64,000 bases of DNA, from positions 17,300 through 81,299 of the forward strand of contig DATAWG010000079.1 in NCBI GenBank assembly GCA_036267355.1, written 5' to 3'. Below the pieces are notes generated by a model, which searched no databases, was not told the origin of the DNA, and saw only the letters and a program-made list of their open reading frames with translations. Both the position numbers and the translations under genes were made by a program. The number at the start of each line of letters is the position of its first letter. Position 1 is the stretch's first letter. The stretch is from Pirellulales bacterium (GTDB lineage: Bacteria > Planctomycetota > Planctomycetia > Pirellulales > DATAWG01). Positions 9,295-18,521 of the stretch are shown piece after piece.

Positions 9295-10554
9295 TTAGAA
9301 TCGCCGATCGAATTGGGCGGTCGCTTCCGAATCGAATTCTCGGTCGCGCTCCGAGCCCGTCAGTGGCACGACCCCGGCCAGGGTCAGCATCGAGCATGGG
9401 CCCATTTGAAAGTGCAAGCCCGCGGTCAGGTTCAGGCAATCGGTGCCGGCATAGAGAGGTTGAATCGCACCGTCGACGCCACGATAATTTTGCAGGTTCG
9501 TGGTGTAGTGCAGTTCGACCACGGGGGCAATGCCCGTCAGATATCGTCCGCACGCCGGTTCATCCCGGAACAGCCAATAACCGGTCGAGAGATCGAGATA
9601 CAGCAGGCTCGGATCGCGGAAGCGGCCGAGGTACGGATCCGTGGTCGGGAAATGTTCATAGACCGGGTCGCCGTTGGTATCGAAATCAGCCTGCACGAAG
9701 CCGATTGCGAAGAAATCGCAGTTCGGTGCGAAGGCAAATCCCACGAACGGCGCTACGTGGACTGAATCGTTCCGCACGGTTATCGAATCCGGATCGTTGA
9801 CGAATCGCGCATTCGGCGCCGTCGGCAGGTCGACCATGGAGCCGGCGGCCACAGCCAGCCCTTCGCTTTGGTAGATCAGGCATTTTAGTGTGAGCGCCAT
9901 ATTGCCGAACACCGTGCCTTCGCTCGCGCCCGCTGGGCCGCCGAGGAATTGCGTATCATTAAGACCCGTGTCGATCGGCGTCTCGACTTCGATGGAGCAC
10001 CAGCCGTCGAAAAAGGTCTTTTCCACGCCGAACGTAAACCGGTTCAGGCCAATGAACGCCCCGCTGCCGGTTTGCACCGCGCGGTCGAAATAGTTGTAGT
10101 CGAAGAAGACACGGTCGGTGGGAACGGGACTGGTGTCATCGCCGATTTTGGCATAACCGTCGCCCCCCGCGAGCGGAATCGAAGCAGGATAGCGACCCAA
10201 GAGGCCGATCGCGTAACGGCCCGTCGAGGGTGAATCGCCGATCATGTCGGGCACGCTGGCAAGGCTATAGGCCAGCAGCGAACCGTTGTCGGGCGGCGGC
10301 GCGTTTTGCGGCGCCGGCATCGAAGCCGGAGTGTTTTGCCCCGGATTCGAAGGAGTCGCCGTGGGCGACGGCGGAACGTTGCTGCCCGGCGTGGGCGCGA
10401 GGCTTGGAGCGGTCGGAGCACGATCGTCGATTGCGGGCGGCAATGGCGCCGCGGGCGGAGCAGCTTGGGCCAGGGCGGTGCGGGCAGATGCTAGCAACAC
10501 CGCGCCTACCAAAAGCAAATACAGTGTCGAGCGCGATCCATCGCGGCTCAGCAT
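9295..10554 (-). CDS. Secreted outer-membrane beta-barrel-like protein
   Basis: 419 residues from the ATG at 10554. This start is chosen because a GGGGAG ribosome-binding site precedes it and a signal peptide follows (LYLLLVGAVLLASARTALAQ). An upstream in-frame start would add 60 residues with no signal. After the signal comes a Pro/Ala-rich linker (about residues 30-100). The remainder is a Gly/aromatic-rich domain with alternating strands (FGVEKTFFDGWCSIEVETP, GLHFQMGPCSMLTLAGVVP) ending near a terminal Phe. This resembles planctomycete transporter-like or porin-like barrel proteins; substrate unknown. Six or so cysteines in the barrel part are unusual for a porin. Confidence 0.75.
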   Translation of the reverse strand: MLSRDGSRSTLYLLLVGAVLLASARTALAQAAPPAAPLPPAIDDRAPTAPSLAPTPGSNVPPSPTATPSNPGQNTPASMPAPQNAPPPDNGSLLAYSLASVPDMIGDSPSTGRYAIGLLGRYPASIPLAGGDGYAKIGDDTSPVPTDRVFFDYNYFDRAVQTGSGAFIGLNRFTFGVEKTFFDGWCSIEVETPIDTGLNDTQFLGGPAGASEGTVFGNMALTLKCLIYQSEGLAVAAGSMVDLPTAPNARFVNDPDSITVRNDSVHVAPFVGFAFAPNCDFFAIGFVQADFDTNGDPVYEHFPTTDPYLGRFRDPSLLYLDLSTGYWLFRDEPACGRYLTGIAPVVELHYTTNLQNYRGVDGAIQPLYAGTDCLNLTAGLHFQMGPCSMLTLAGVVPLTGSERDREFDSEATAQFDRRF

Positions 10555-10976
10555 GGCGAACTCCCCAATGACCGAATGGCGGTTGAAATATTCGGGCGGC
10601 AATCCTATCCGTAGGTAGAGCCTCCTACTTGTGCATCGGCCGCGCCTAGTGATGATGGTTAGGCAAACCCCGCGGCCAGGGCAGTGCCATTCGCCGCCAG
10701 ACGATATGAAACGGCAAGTTTGCCGCTTGGGCAAAAAGCGTCATGTTTTTCGCACCGTTTCAGAGGCTATCCGATCGGCCAAACCGTTGTCGTTGGCTTG
10801 CCAGACCAACACGCTAAAGCGTGAACTCCAACGGTTGGCGTTCACGCTTTAGCGTGTGACGCCGCTTGCTAGCAATCCCCACGATCGCCAGCCCCGGTCA
10901 TCGTCGTATTGTCGGGCTCGACGTTGACCCAATATTCCGGCATTGCTACTCTTCGCGTCTCTTCAAGGAACTCGGC
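10555..10976. other. Divergent intergenic gap of 422 bases with one palindrome
   Basis: It lies between the barrel protein (minus) and a lipoprotein gene (plus), so it should hold both promoters, but I could not pick convincing boxes. Its only distinct structure is the 17-bp inverted repeat at 10810-10856. Confidence 0.6.
10810..10856. repeat. Inverted repeat, 17-bp perfect arms
   Basis: CACGCTAAAGCGTGAAC at 10810-10826 is the exact reverse complement of 10840-10856. The 13-base loop (TCCAACGGTTGGC) is itself nearly palindromic, and each arm contains CACGCT-AA-AGCGTG. It has no T tail and looks like a palindromic intergenic repeat rather than a terminator. Confidence 0.85.
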
Positions 10977-11390
10977 ATGCCAATCAAAATCGCAGCGCTT
11001 TTGGCTTCGTGCTTTCTTAGCTTCGGTTGCACGGAGATGAATGTCGATCGCTTCCGGGTGGTCGATGCCATTGATGGCCATCCGATCGACGGTGTTCACG
11101 CCACGGGAAGCCACGACGCGTGGCAGCCGAGTGCCTTCCTTGGCGTGCCGGTCCTGTGCCAATCGGAAACCAAGTATGCCGCCAGCGACAACAGCGGCCT
11201 CGTTCAATTCGACGCCGGTGGCGGCGGACAGTCCGACGTGAAGTTCGAAAAGGCGGGATACAAACCTTGCGACGTCGCCTCGAGCTGGCCAGGCTACCGA
11301 GAGAGTGGATGGTTCAATGGCCTGCGGTGGTTCCGCTGGGAAGACCAGGCCACCGCGGTCGTCAAGCTTCAGCCACTCCGGCACGACTGA
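10977..11390 (+). CDS. Small putative lipoprotein
   Basis: 137 residues from the ATG at 10977, which has an AAGGAA ribosome-binding site. It starts with a short signal peptide ending in a lipobox, LSFGC, so it is probably lipid-anchored. The rest (RVVDAIDGHPIDGVHAT, then SDVKFEKAGYKPCDV) looks like one small beta-sandwich of the carboxypeptidase-regulatory-like kind, which often opens with V.D..tg.Pi.gv. No enzymatic motif is seen. It stands alone between two gaps. Confidence 0.65.
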   Translation: MPIKIAALLASCFLSFGCTEMNVDRFRVVDAIDGHPIDGVHATGSHDAWQPSAFLGVPVLCQSETKYAASDNSGLVQFDAGGGGQSDVKFEKAGYKPCDVASSWPGYRESGWFNGLRWFRWEDQATAVVKLQPLRHD

Positions 11391-11654
11391 TCCGCCGTCG
11401 TGTGGCACTGGCAAGCGCAGTCTGTCAGTGGCGATGCCGCGCGGCAGTTCCTGCACTGGCAGGCTGCGCTTGCCGGTGGCACCCTGTCTCCAGTCGGAAA
11501 ATCGTGCGGGACCCAATCCGAAGGCGGGAAACCGCCCGCCTGCCACTGGCTTTGCCGGTGCTTCTTTGTCAAACTCACGCTTGACCAGCCCGACGGCGGT
11601 CCACAGGGCAGAACCTGTGGTATGGTCCGTGATTATTGGCAACGAGAGGCAACC

Positions 11655-13697
11655 ATGCACTTGCGGCGCCCATTCGTTCTCCTGGTCATCCTGGCTCTCT
11701 CTCTGGCCGCCGGCACTTCATCGTCGGCAACCGAGCCGGCGCTAGCCAGCGGCATCGATCGGGCAAATTTCGACACGTCGGTTCAGCCCGGCCAAGACTT
11801 CTTCGAATACGTCAATGGCGGTTGGATCAAACGCAATCCGATCCCCGCGGAATACAGCCGCTGGGGAGCGTTCGCAAAGTTGCACGACGAAAATCTGGTC
11901 GAACTGCGTGCCATCGTCGAAGAGCTTTCCAAGCGGTCCGAACCGCTCGACGCGAATCGCCGCAAACTCCGCGATTTCTACCACACCGCAATGGACGAAG
12001 CACAGCTCGAACAACAAGGCATCAAACCGCTCGCAGGCGAATTGCAGAAAATCGCTGCGATCCACGACCGAAACGATCTCGTTGCCGAACTCGGCCATCT
12101 GCGGGCCCGCGGCCTGTCGTCGCTCTTTGCCTTCTACGTCGATCAGGATGAAAAACGAAGCATTCGCTACGTTGCGTACCTGCGGCAAGGCGGCCTGGGG
12201 TTGCCCGAGCGCGACTATTACCTCGGCCAAAGCGAATATTTCAAGAAACTGCGCGGCGAGTACCGGGCGCACATAGCGAACATGCTCATGCTCCTTGGCG
12301 ACTCGCCGGAGACGGCCGCCAACGCCGCGGAAGCGATTACGAACATCGAAACACAACTGGCCAAGGCATCGCGCTCGCCCGTCAAGCTCCGCGATCGAGA
12401 AGCGCAATACAATTTGAAATCGCGCCCCGAGCTGAACACTCTCACGCCGAGCCTCGATTGGAAGCTGTATCTAAAGCCGATCGAACTCGAGCAACTATCG
12501 GAGGCGGTGGTCGGCCAACCGGAATTCTTCGAAGCCCTCGACGGCATGCTGTCGTCGATTCCGATCGCCGATTGGCAAAGCTATTTGCGCTGGCACCTGA
12601 TTCATTCCACCGCGGTATATCTGAGCGATGCGATCGAGCAGGAGAATTTTCACTTCTACAGCGAGATTTTGCGCGGCACCAAAAAGATGCAGCCGCGATG
12701 GAAGCGCGCCATCGGCACGCTCGATGGCCTGATGGGCGAAGCGCTCGGCCGGCTTTATGTCGACGAGCATTTTCCCCCGTCCGCCAAAGAGCGCATGGAC
12801 CAGCTCGTGAAAAACGTCCTCGCCGCTTATCGCCAGCGGATCGAAGCGGTCGATTGGATGGGCCCGCAAACCAAGGAGCAAGCCCTGGCGAAGTTGGCCT
12901 CGGTGATGACGAAAATCGGCTATCCCGACAAATGGCGCGACTATTCGTCGCTCCAAATCGGCACCGACTCGTATGTCGAAAACGTGCTGCGGGCGCGGGC
13001 CTTCGATTCGCAATACGATCTGTCGAAACTCGGCAAACGGGTCGATCGCACGGAGTGGGGCATGTCGCCGCCGACCGTCAACGCTTACTACAATCCGACG
13101 ATGAACGAAATCGTCTTCCCGGCCGGTATCTTGCAGCAGCCGTTTTTCGACGCCGCGGCCGACGATGCCGTAAACTATGGCGCGATCGGCGCCGTCATCG
13201 GACACGAGATCACGCACGGGTTCGACGACCAGGGAAGCCGATCCGACGCGGAAGGCAACTTGAAAAACTGGTGGACCACCGAGGATCGCGAGCGCTTTAA
13301 CGCCAAGACGGAAAAGCTCGTCAAGCAATACGACGCCTGCGTGGCCATCGACGATCTGCATGTCAACGGCCGGCTGACGCTCGGCGAAAATCTAGCCGAT
13401 CTCGGCGGAGTGACGATCGCCTATGCCGCCTACCAACGTGCGCTTGCGGGCAAGCCCGCGCCGCGGATCGACGGCTTCACCGGGCCGCAACGTTTTTTCA
13501 TCGGCTTTGCCCAAGTGTGGCGAGGCGAGAGCCGGCCGGCGGAATTGCGAGTCAGTCTGCGGACCGATCCGCATTCGCCGCCGCGATTTCGCACGCTGGT
13601 GCCGCTATCGAATATCCAAGCGTTTTACGATGCGTTCGACATCAAACCTGGCGACGCGATGTACCGCGCCCCGGCCGACCGAGTACAAGTCTGGTAG
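11655..13697 (+). CDS. M13 family (neprilysin/PepO-type) zinc metallopeptidase
   Basis: 680 residues from the ATG at 11655, with a GAGAGG site and a signal peptide (FVLLVILALSLAAG). Upstream in-frame codons are repeat sequence and were rejected. It is a secreted oligopeptidase: the N-terminal domain opens with the family signature (QPGQDFFEYVNGGWIKRNPIP), the substrate-binding NAYYNPTMNEIVFPAGI is present, then the zinc site HEITH (about 517-521) and the third ligand in GENLADLGG (E578, D582). It ends with Trp as bacterial M13 enzymes do. Length and motifs are complete, so it should be active on small peptides in the periplasm or outside the cell. Confidence 0.94.
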   Translation: MHLRRPFVLLVILALSLAAGTSSSATEPALASGIDRANFDTSVQPGQDFFEYVNGGWIKRNPIPAEYSRWGAFAKLHDENLVELRAIVEELSKRSEPLDANRRKLRDFYHTAMDEAQLEQQGIKPLAGELQKIAAIHDRNDLVAELGHLRARGLSSLFAFYVDQDEKRSIRYVAYLRQGGLGLPERDYYLGQSEYFKKLRGEYRAHIANMLMLLGDSPETAANAAEAITNIETQLAKASRSPVKLRDREAQYNLKSRPELNTLTPSLDWKLYLKPIELEQLSEAVVGQPEFFEALDGMLSSIPIADWQSYLRWHLIHSTAVYLSDAIEQENFHFYSEILRGTKKMQPRWKRAIGTLDGLMGEALGRLYVDEHFPPSAKERMDQLVKNVLAAYRQRIEAVDWMGPQTKEQALAKLASVMTKIGYPDKWRDYSSLQIGTDSYVENVLRARAFDSQYDLSKLGKRVDRTEWGMSPPTVNAYYNPTMNEIVFPAGILQQPFFDAAADDAVNYGAIGAVIGHEITHGFDDQGSRSDAEGNLKNWWTTEDRERFNAKTEKLVKQYDACVAIDDLHVNGRLTLGENLADLGGVTIAYAAYQRALAGKPAPRIDGFTGPQRFFIGFAQVWRGESRPAELRVSLRTDPHSPPRFRTLVPLSNIQAFYDAFDIKPGDAMYRAPADRVQVW

Positions 13698-13717
13698 CGC
13701 ACACGCACACACACACA

Positions 13718-13737
13718 AGCCCGAAGCATTAGCGAGG
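13718..13737 (+). repeat. Single copy of the AGCCCGAAGC repeat
   Basis: AGCCCGAAGCATTAGCGAGG differs by one base from the 21-bp unit at 3682. It is preceded by a short CA dinucleotide run. It lies in the 110-base gap between the peptidase and esterase genes. Confidence 0.7.
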
Positions 13738-13807
13738 CTGCGCGCCGCCGGAAGCCTAATCCCCCTACCTCCTCACAACCAATGTTCCAATGTCCGAGGA
13801 AACCGTT

Positions 13808-14656
13808 ATGAAAACGACCCTGCTCGCCACGACGCTTGTTCTCTTCCTCTCGATCTCCGCGCGGGCCGATGTCTCGGCGTCCGGCTCGCCCGGCGATCTG
13901 CCGCCGGCCCCAAAGGGATTCGACACACCGCGCGACAACATCGAGCATGGCAAGATCGACACGATCGAATACGACTCCAAAACCGTCGGCTCGAAACGTC
14001 CGCTGGTGATCTACACTCCGCCGGGCTACTCGAAAGACAAAAAATATCCGGTGCTCTATCTCTTGCACGGATCAGGTGACGATGAAACCGGCTGGCTCAA
14101 AAAAGGCTCGGCCGCGGTGATTCTCGATAACCTCTATGCAGACAAGAAGCTCGTGCCGATGATCGTCGTCATGCCGAACGGCTTCGCTCGCAAGCCGGGC
14201 GCCGAGCCGGCCCCTGCCGAAAAAGGCCGCGGCCGCAACAATGCCTTCGAAGACGATCTCCTGCACGACATCATCCCGTTTGTCGACTCACATTATCCGG
14301 CCATTGCGGATGCCGAGCATCGCGCGATCGCCGGCTTGTCGATGGGCGGTGGACAGGCGCTGCGAATCGGCCTCAAGCATCTCGACACATTCGCCTGGAT
14401 CGGCGGTTTTTCCTCCGGTCTTCACGGCAAGCAAACCGGTCTGATCCCCGACGCAACGGCGGCCAGGCAACTCCGCTTGCTGTGGCTTTCGTGCGGCGAT
14501 CAAGACCGCTTGATGGAAGCGAGCAAATCGCTGCACGATTCGCTCGACGAGCAGAAAATCGCCCACGTCTGGCACATCGACAGCGGCAAGCACGAATGGC
14601 CGGTCTGGAAAAACGATCTGTATCTGTTCGCGCCGATGCTGTTTCGGGATAAGTGA
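13808..14656 (+). CDS. Secreted alpha/beta-hydrolase, esterase D/feruloyl-esterase type
   Basis: 282 residues. The ATG at 13808 is chosen because GAGGAAACC lies just before it and a signal peptide follows (TLVLFLSISARAD). The fold is the putative esterase family (COG2382-like): PVLYLLHGSGDDETGW for the oxyanion region, the nucleophile elbow GLSMGGG, an Asp in SCGDQDRL and the His in SGKHEWPVW near the end. It probably cleaves ester side groups from polysaccharides or small esters outside the cytoplasm. The substrate cannot be told from sequence. Confidence 0.88.
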   Translation: MKTTLLATTLVLFLSISARADVSASGSPGDLPPAPKGFDTPRDNIEHGKIDTIEYDSKTVGSKRPLVIYTPPGYSKDKKYPVLYLLHGSGDDETGWLKKGSAAVILDNLYADKKLVPMIVVMPNGFARKPGAEPAPAEKGRGRNNAFEDDLLHDIIPFVDSHYPAIADAEHRAIAGLSMGGGQALRIGLKHLDTFAWIGGFSSGLHGKQTGLIPDATAARQLRLLWLSCGDQDRLMEASKSLHDSLDEQKIAHVWHIDSGKHEWPVWKNDLYLFAPMLFRDK

Positions 14657-14743
14657 TCGATTCCCGTTGCCGGCGATCACGGTTTTACGCTATCCTTCCG
14701 CCGCGATGCGGTCTGCTATCGCGGGGACAAGGAAGGATCATTG

Positions 14744-15100
14744 ATGGGCGATTCGGCACGACATCGGTTGACGGCGACCGTGTATTCCGCCGCTGCCCTG
14801 TTACTGACGGTCGGCGGGTGCCATTCGGTGCCGGTGGATCAACTGGCGCCGCTGGTCGGTCAGATCGCCGTGGATCCGGCGAATGTGCCAGAATATGAAA
14901 TTGGGCGCGCAATCTATGTCACGCGGTGTGCGAAATGCCACGGCGTGAAGCCGGTCAATGCTTATGCGGCTCAGGATTGGGCCAGCCGAATCATGCCCAA
15001 GATGGCCCGCAAGGCCAAGCTGACGCCCGAGGAACGCGAAACCGTGTTGGCATACGTGCTTGCCGCCCGTGAAACGCGGCCAGCATTGGGAGTCCGTTAG
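14744..15100 (+). CDS. Small single-haem c-type cytochrome lipoprotein
   Basis: 118 residues from the ATG at 14744, preceded by AAGGAAGGAT; an in-frame TTG one codon upstream is also possible. A short hydrophobic leader ends in LLTVGGC, a lipobox. After a 40-residue linker comes one haem site, CAKCHGVKP, and a short helical tail with an axial-Met candidate in IMPKMARKAKLTPEE. This is the minimal monohaem cytochrome c layout. An electron-transfer role at the membrane is inferred; no oxidase or dehydrogenase gene is adjacent. Confidence 0.8.
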   Translation: MGDSARHRLTATVYSAAALLLTVGGCHSVPVDQLAPLVGQIAVDPANVPEYEIGRAIYVTRCAKCHGVKPVNAYAAQDWASRIMPKMARKAKLTPEERETVLAYVLAARETRPALGVR

Positions 15101-15183
15101 AGCTTCTTTGAACCACGGCCCATCTGACCGAATCTCGAATCGCTTCTTTCTTCGTATTCGCGTCCTTCGTGTCATTCGTGGTT

Positions 15184-16071
15184 TCACTGCTTCGTTTCTT
15201 TGCCCACCGGATCGGCCTTCGGAACGCCTTTGAGTTCCGCGACCAGTTTCGCAGACAGCGGGCGGTTGGAGATCGGTTCGAGCGTCTTGCCCTTCCCGCC
15301 GTACACCGGCTTGCCGTATTGCTTTTCGAGTTTGGCGAAGGTGGTGTCTAGCTCTGCGGCGCTGCCGGCCGCGAGGAAATAAGCATCGTCAAGCTCGCCC
15401 CACGTGCCGTCGCCGACGGCTCGGCGAAGGCATTTCAATTCGCCCGGCCCGGTGCCGAGCCAGAGCCGATAGATGGCCAGCTTCGGTGCACCGCGATCCT
15501 GCCCGGTGAAGTTTTCGAGAAACGAATTCATGCCTCCGCCGATGGTGGCGACGCTCTTCTTGCCGCCATTCGGGCAATTGATCGTCGCGCTGTGTAGCCA
15601 TTTCTTCTGCGATCGATCGTAGACATAGTAGCGGGCGTCGGTCGTGTCGGGATGCTGCCCCGTCGATTTCTGCACGAAGAACTGAAACGTCTCGTCGAGC
15701 TTCCAGGGCCAGAGCATGTGCGTGTGGGCGCCTGTGCCCTCGCCGCCGAAACGATTGAATTTCGTTTGCGGATCGGCCGCCGTCACGCGCGGATGCAGCT
15801 CGGGCGTCGTGTCCCATATGGAGAAGATCGTCCGCCGTTCGGTCGGGCTGTTGTGCTGAATGCCGCAATAGCCGCCGGCCGGCTCACCAGGATGCCAGTT
15901 AATGCCGCAATAATAAATGCCCGGATGCGTCGCCAGCACGGTGATTTCGCCGTAAACGCAAGTATCGTGCTCACCGGCCGATTTCCACCAGAGATGCTGG
16001 GCCCGTGCGTTGGCCGCAAGGAGAACGCAGGCGAAGCCCAAACCGATTGCAACGATCTTCGCTCGGATCAT
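15184..16071 (-). CDS. Secreted DUF3472-type protein
   Basis: 295 residues from the ATG at 16071, with AAGGAA eight bases upstream and a signal peptide (GLGFACVLLAANARAQ). An in-frame extension to 16686 would run through the divergent gene and was rejected. The body (SIWDTTPELHPRV, FGGEGTGAHTHMLWPW, YYVYDRSQKKWLHSATI, SFLENFTGQDRGAPKLAIY) matches the DUF3472 pattern of secreted proteins in Planctomycetes and Bacteroidetes. Function is unknown. The gene is divergent from a sialate-O-acetylesterase-like gene only 87 bases away, which suggests shared regulation and perhaps a glycan-related role. Confidence 0.82.
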   Translation of the reverse strand: MIRAKIVAIGLGFACVLLAANARAQHLWWKSAGEHDTCVYGEITVLATHPGIYYCGINWHPGEPAGGYCGIQHNSPTERRTIFSIWDTTPELHPRVTAADPQTKFNRFGGEGTGAHTHMLWPWKLDETFQFFVQKSTGQHPDTTDARYYVYDRSQKKWLHSATINCPNGGKKSVATIGGGMNSFLENFTGQDRGAPKLAIYRLWLGTGPGELKCLRRAVGDGTWGELDDAYFLAAGSAAELDTTFAKLEKQYGKPVYGGKGKTLEPISNRPLSAKLVAELKGVPKADPVGKETKQ

Positions 16072-16158
16072 CTGGTTATTCCTTGTTTGAAAACGCTCGA
16101 TGGGAAGTGGTTGTGGTAAGTTATAGATTCGATATCGTAGCTTCAGCAACCGAATCGC

Positions 16159-17379
16159 ATGATTAGCAACATTTGCTTCGCGCTTGCCGGTGTCCTCGTG
16201 CTTGTGCCATGCGGCTCTGCGCGGGCCGCGGCCTTGGATTCCCCACTGGATTGGCAAATCGCGCAGCGCGACGCGCGGGGATCCGCGAACATTCGGATCG
16301 CGGGAACTTGCCCCACGAAGACCGGCCTTGTCGAAGCAAAGGCAGAGTTGGCGGTGGGGCACAACGGAAAATCCACCGGCTGGACCGTCGTGGCGCGCGG
16401 TCCACAGTTGAAATTCGCCAAGCCAGACGGTGGCTCGAGCGGCACGTTCCGCGGAAGCATCCAATTGGCCGCGGGCGGTTGGTACACGCTCAAGGTGCGA
16501 TTTCGAAAAGCCGCCGACGAGCCGACCGCCGCAGCGCCCGCCCTTCTCGGGGAAGCCACTGTTGCCCACTTCGGCGTAGGTGAAGTGTTCGTCGTCGCCG
16601 GGCAATCGAACTCGGCAAATCATGGCGAAGAACGCCAAAAATCGCTTACCGGGCTCGTGGCGGCCTTCGACGGTTCGCGCTGGCAACCGGCCAACGATCC
16701 GCAGCCGGGGGCAAGTGGCGGCGGCGGCAGCTTCATGCCGCCATTTGGCGATTCAATCAGCGCGAAATTCAAAGTGCCGGTGGGGATCGTGGCCTGCGGC
16801 ATCGGAGCCACGAGCATCCGCGAGTGGTTGCCCAAGAACACGAAATTTCCAAATCCGCCGACGCTCACCGGCCGGGTGCAAAAACTTTCCAGCGGCCAAT
16901 GGGCAAGCGATGGCCGAGCCTTCGACATGTTCGTCGCACGGATGAAACAACTCGGCCCGCACGGTTTTCGCGCCGTGCTTTGGCATCAAGGCGAATCCGA
17001 CGCCAATCAAGCCGATCCAAGCCGCACGCTGCCGGGCGATCTCTACCGGCAATATCTCGAACAGTTGATTAAGGATTCGCGCCGCGAGATCGGTTGGGAC
17101 GCCCCATGGTTCGTCGCACAAGCGAGCTATCACACCCCGGCCGACCCATCGTCGCCGGAAATCCGGGCGGCCCAAAAGGCGGTTTCTGACGACGGCATCG
17201 CTCTGCTCGGCCCAGACACCGATGCCCTCAAAGGCGAGCTGCGCGAGCAGCATGGCCGCGGCGTCCATTTCAGCGCCCGGGGTCTGCGCGAGCACGCCGC
17301 CCGCTGGTTCGAAAAAGTCGCCCCCTGGCTCGCAAAGCAGCCGGGAGCAGGGCCCGGTGACGGCGCGGCCGCGAAGTAA
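16159..17379 (+). CDS. Sialate O-acetylesterase-like (SGNH hydrolase) secreted protein
   Basis: 406 residues with a signal peptide (ICFALAGVLVLVPCGSARA). An N-terminal beta-rich domain (about 30-145) precedes an SGNH esterase domain: block I VVAGQSNSANHGE (nucleophile Ser), the Gly block IVACGIGATSIREW, the Asn/Gln-type block AVLWHQGESDA, and the catalytic His in GRGVHFSARGLREHA. This is the layout of the DUF303/sialate O-acetylesterase family, which deacetylates sialic acids or acetylated plant and algal polysaccharides. Divergent from the DUF3472 gene. Confidence 0.88.
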   Translation: MISNICFALAGVLVLVPCGSARAAALDSPLDWQIAQRDARGSANIRIAGTCPTKTGLVEAKAELAVGHNGKSTGWTVVARGPQLKFAKPDGGSSGTFRGSIQLAAGGWYTLKVRFRKAADEPTAAAPALLGEATVAHFGVGEVFVVAGQSNSANHGEERQKSLTGLVAAFDGSRWQPANDPQPGASGGGGSFMPPFGDSISAKFKVPVGIVACGIGATSIREWLPKNTKFPNPPTLTGRVQKLSSGQWASDGRAFDMFVARMKQLGPHGFRAVLWHQGESDANQADPSRTLPGDLYRQYLEQLIKDSRREIGWDAPWFVAQASYHTPADPSSPEIRAAQKAVSDDGIALLGPDTDALKGELREQHGRGVHFSARGLREHAARWFEKVAPWLAKQPGAGPGDGAAAK

Positions 17380-17682
17380 TCTCGCCGTGTTGTCTTTCTC
17401 GGATGACGGGGATTGCAAAGCATTCCTAGGGGGGAGCCGTCGCTCTTATGTGCCCCCCTGGCTCTGCCAGTGTCGAGATCTTCAAAAACTCCTGCAATGG
17501 CCGCGCCTGTGGCACACGAAGACATGCTCCTGCCAGATACTTCAGCCTGCTAGACGATTCCGAGAATTTGGCCCGCGAGGCTGTAACACCCGCCGCGCTT
17601 TCTCGCTATGCAGAGTGTGGGAAGCAACGACGTACCCAAAACAAATCAAAAAACGCTGCACATTAGAAAGGATGGGTGGGTT
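17380..17682. other. 303-base gap, no gene seen
   Basis: A CTGGCTCTGCCAGTGT copy of the dispersed CTGCCAGTG repeat lies near 17459. Nothing else is recognisable. Confidence 0.5.
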
Positions 17683-18180
17683 ATGAGCCGCTTTACAATG
17701 AGTCTCGCCGCGGTGGGTTTCGTGGGATTGCTCGCCTTTCAGGCCGCGACGGCCGAGGCCAAGGCCCCGCTGGGTGGCGCCGGTCGGGCAATCACGGCCC
17801 GCGGCGTCGATCGCCAAACCAACGTCGCTTCGAATCGAAATACGAACTTCAAGACGATTACAAAACTGATCAACAAGCCGGCCATCAAACCCATCTTCAC
17901 CACGATGCCCTATCGGCTCGAAGGACTGAAGAACGGCGGCAAGGTGTTTGGCCAACTGCCGTTCGGTGGTCCGTCGCGCGGACACGGCCTGGTCGTACTC
18001 CCGAAGCCCACCCCGGTGACGTGGGGCGGAAACCCGCCGCGGGCTCCGCAACATGGTTGCGACCACAATCACGACCACCATTGTGACCGCGGATTCTTCA
18101 CCGACATTTGCTACTGGAACTTTTGGGGCTTCACCAGCGACTGTGCCTACGATTGCGACTACGACTTTTGCTGCCAGTAA
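17683..18180 (+). CDS. Small secreted protein with His/Cys-rich tail
   Basis: 165 residues from the ATG at 17683 (AAAGGATGGGTGGG upstream), with a signal peptide (LAAVGFVGLLAFQAATAEAKA). The middle is basic and Asn-rich and unrecognised. The last 45 residues hold HGCDHNHDHHCDRG, then further Cys pairs ending CDYDFCCQ, seven Cys and several His and Asp in all. A metal-binding or disulfide-rich tail is inferred. I do not recognise a named family, although secreted proteins of this shape are common in Planctomycetes. A strong terminator follows 35 bases after the stop. Confidence 0.7.
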   Translation: MSRFTMSLAAVGFVGLLAFQAATAEAKAPLGGAGRAITARGVDRQTNVASNRNTNFKTITKLINKPAIKPIFTTMPYRLEGLKNGGKVFGQLPFGGPSRGHGLVVLPKPTPVTWGGNPPRAPQHGCDHNHDHHCDRGFFTDICYWNFWGFTSDCAYDCDYDFCCQ

Positions 18181-18214
18181 GTCGCGTGAGCAGCTAAGCA
18201 AACACCACTCGCAT

Positions 18215-18258
18215 GAATCGGGACCGATCTCCCACGAGGTCGGCCCCGATTCTGTTTT
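18215..18258 (+). terminator. Intrinsic terminator
   Basis: GAATCGGG (18215-18222) pairs perfectly with CCCGATTC (18245-18252). An inner stem CCGATC/GGTCGG extends it, and TGTTTT follows directly. It ends the transcript of the His/Cys-rich protein gene. The remaining bases to 18521 show nothing distinct. Confidence 0.8.
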
Positions 18259-18521
18259 GATGGCCGCGATACGATCGGCGTGGGCCATCGAAAATCGCAA
18301 ATCGCGGCGGTCGGTGCTTGCTTCGTCGACGGCCGGCGGGTTAACCTATCTGATGGCAAGCATTTGGCTTGCGATAACCCATGCTTGATTCACTGGTTAC
18401 GGCGTGGTTGCGGTTGTCCGTAGGGCGATGATCGCGGTGGAATAACTCGGGCGGTTTCTTCCGAATCTATGTCGGGCGCTCGAGGTGGGCAGGCGGCCCA
18501 TCCGCAGGCAAGGCAGAATTT

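Noticed and set aside
11400-11654. N-terminal extension of the M13 peptidase by 85 codons
   Set aside because: The extension is translated CACTGGC-type repeat sequence, and the ATG at 11655 has a ribosome-binding site and starts a signal peptide.
15184-16686. 500-codon version of the DUF3472 protein
   Set aside because: The extra 205 codons overlap the divergent SGNH esterase gene. The internal ATG at 16071 has AAGGAA upstream and a signal peptide after it.
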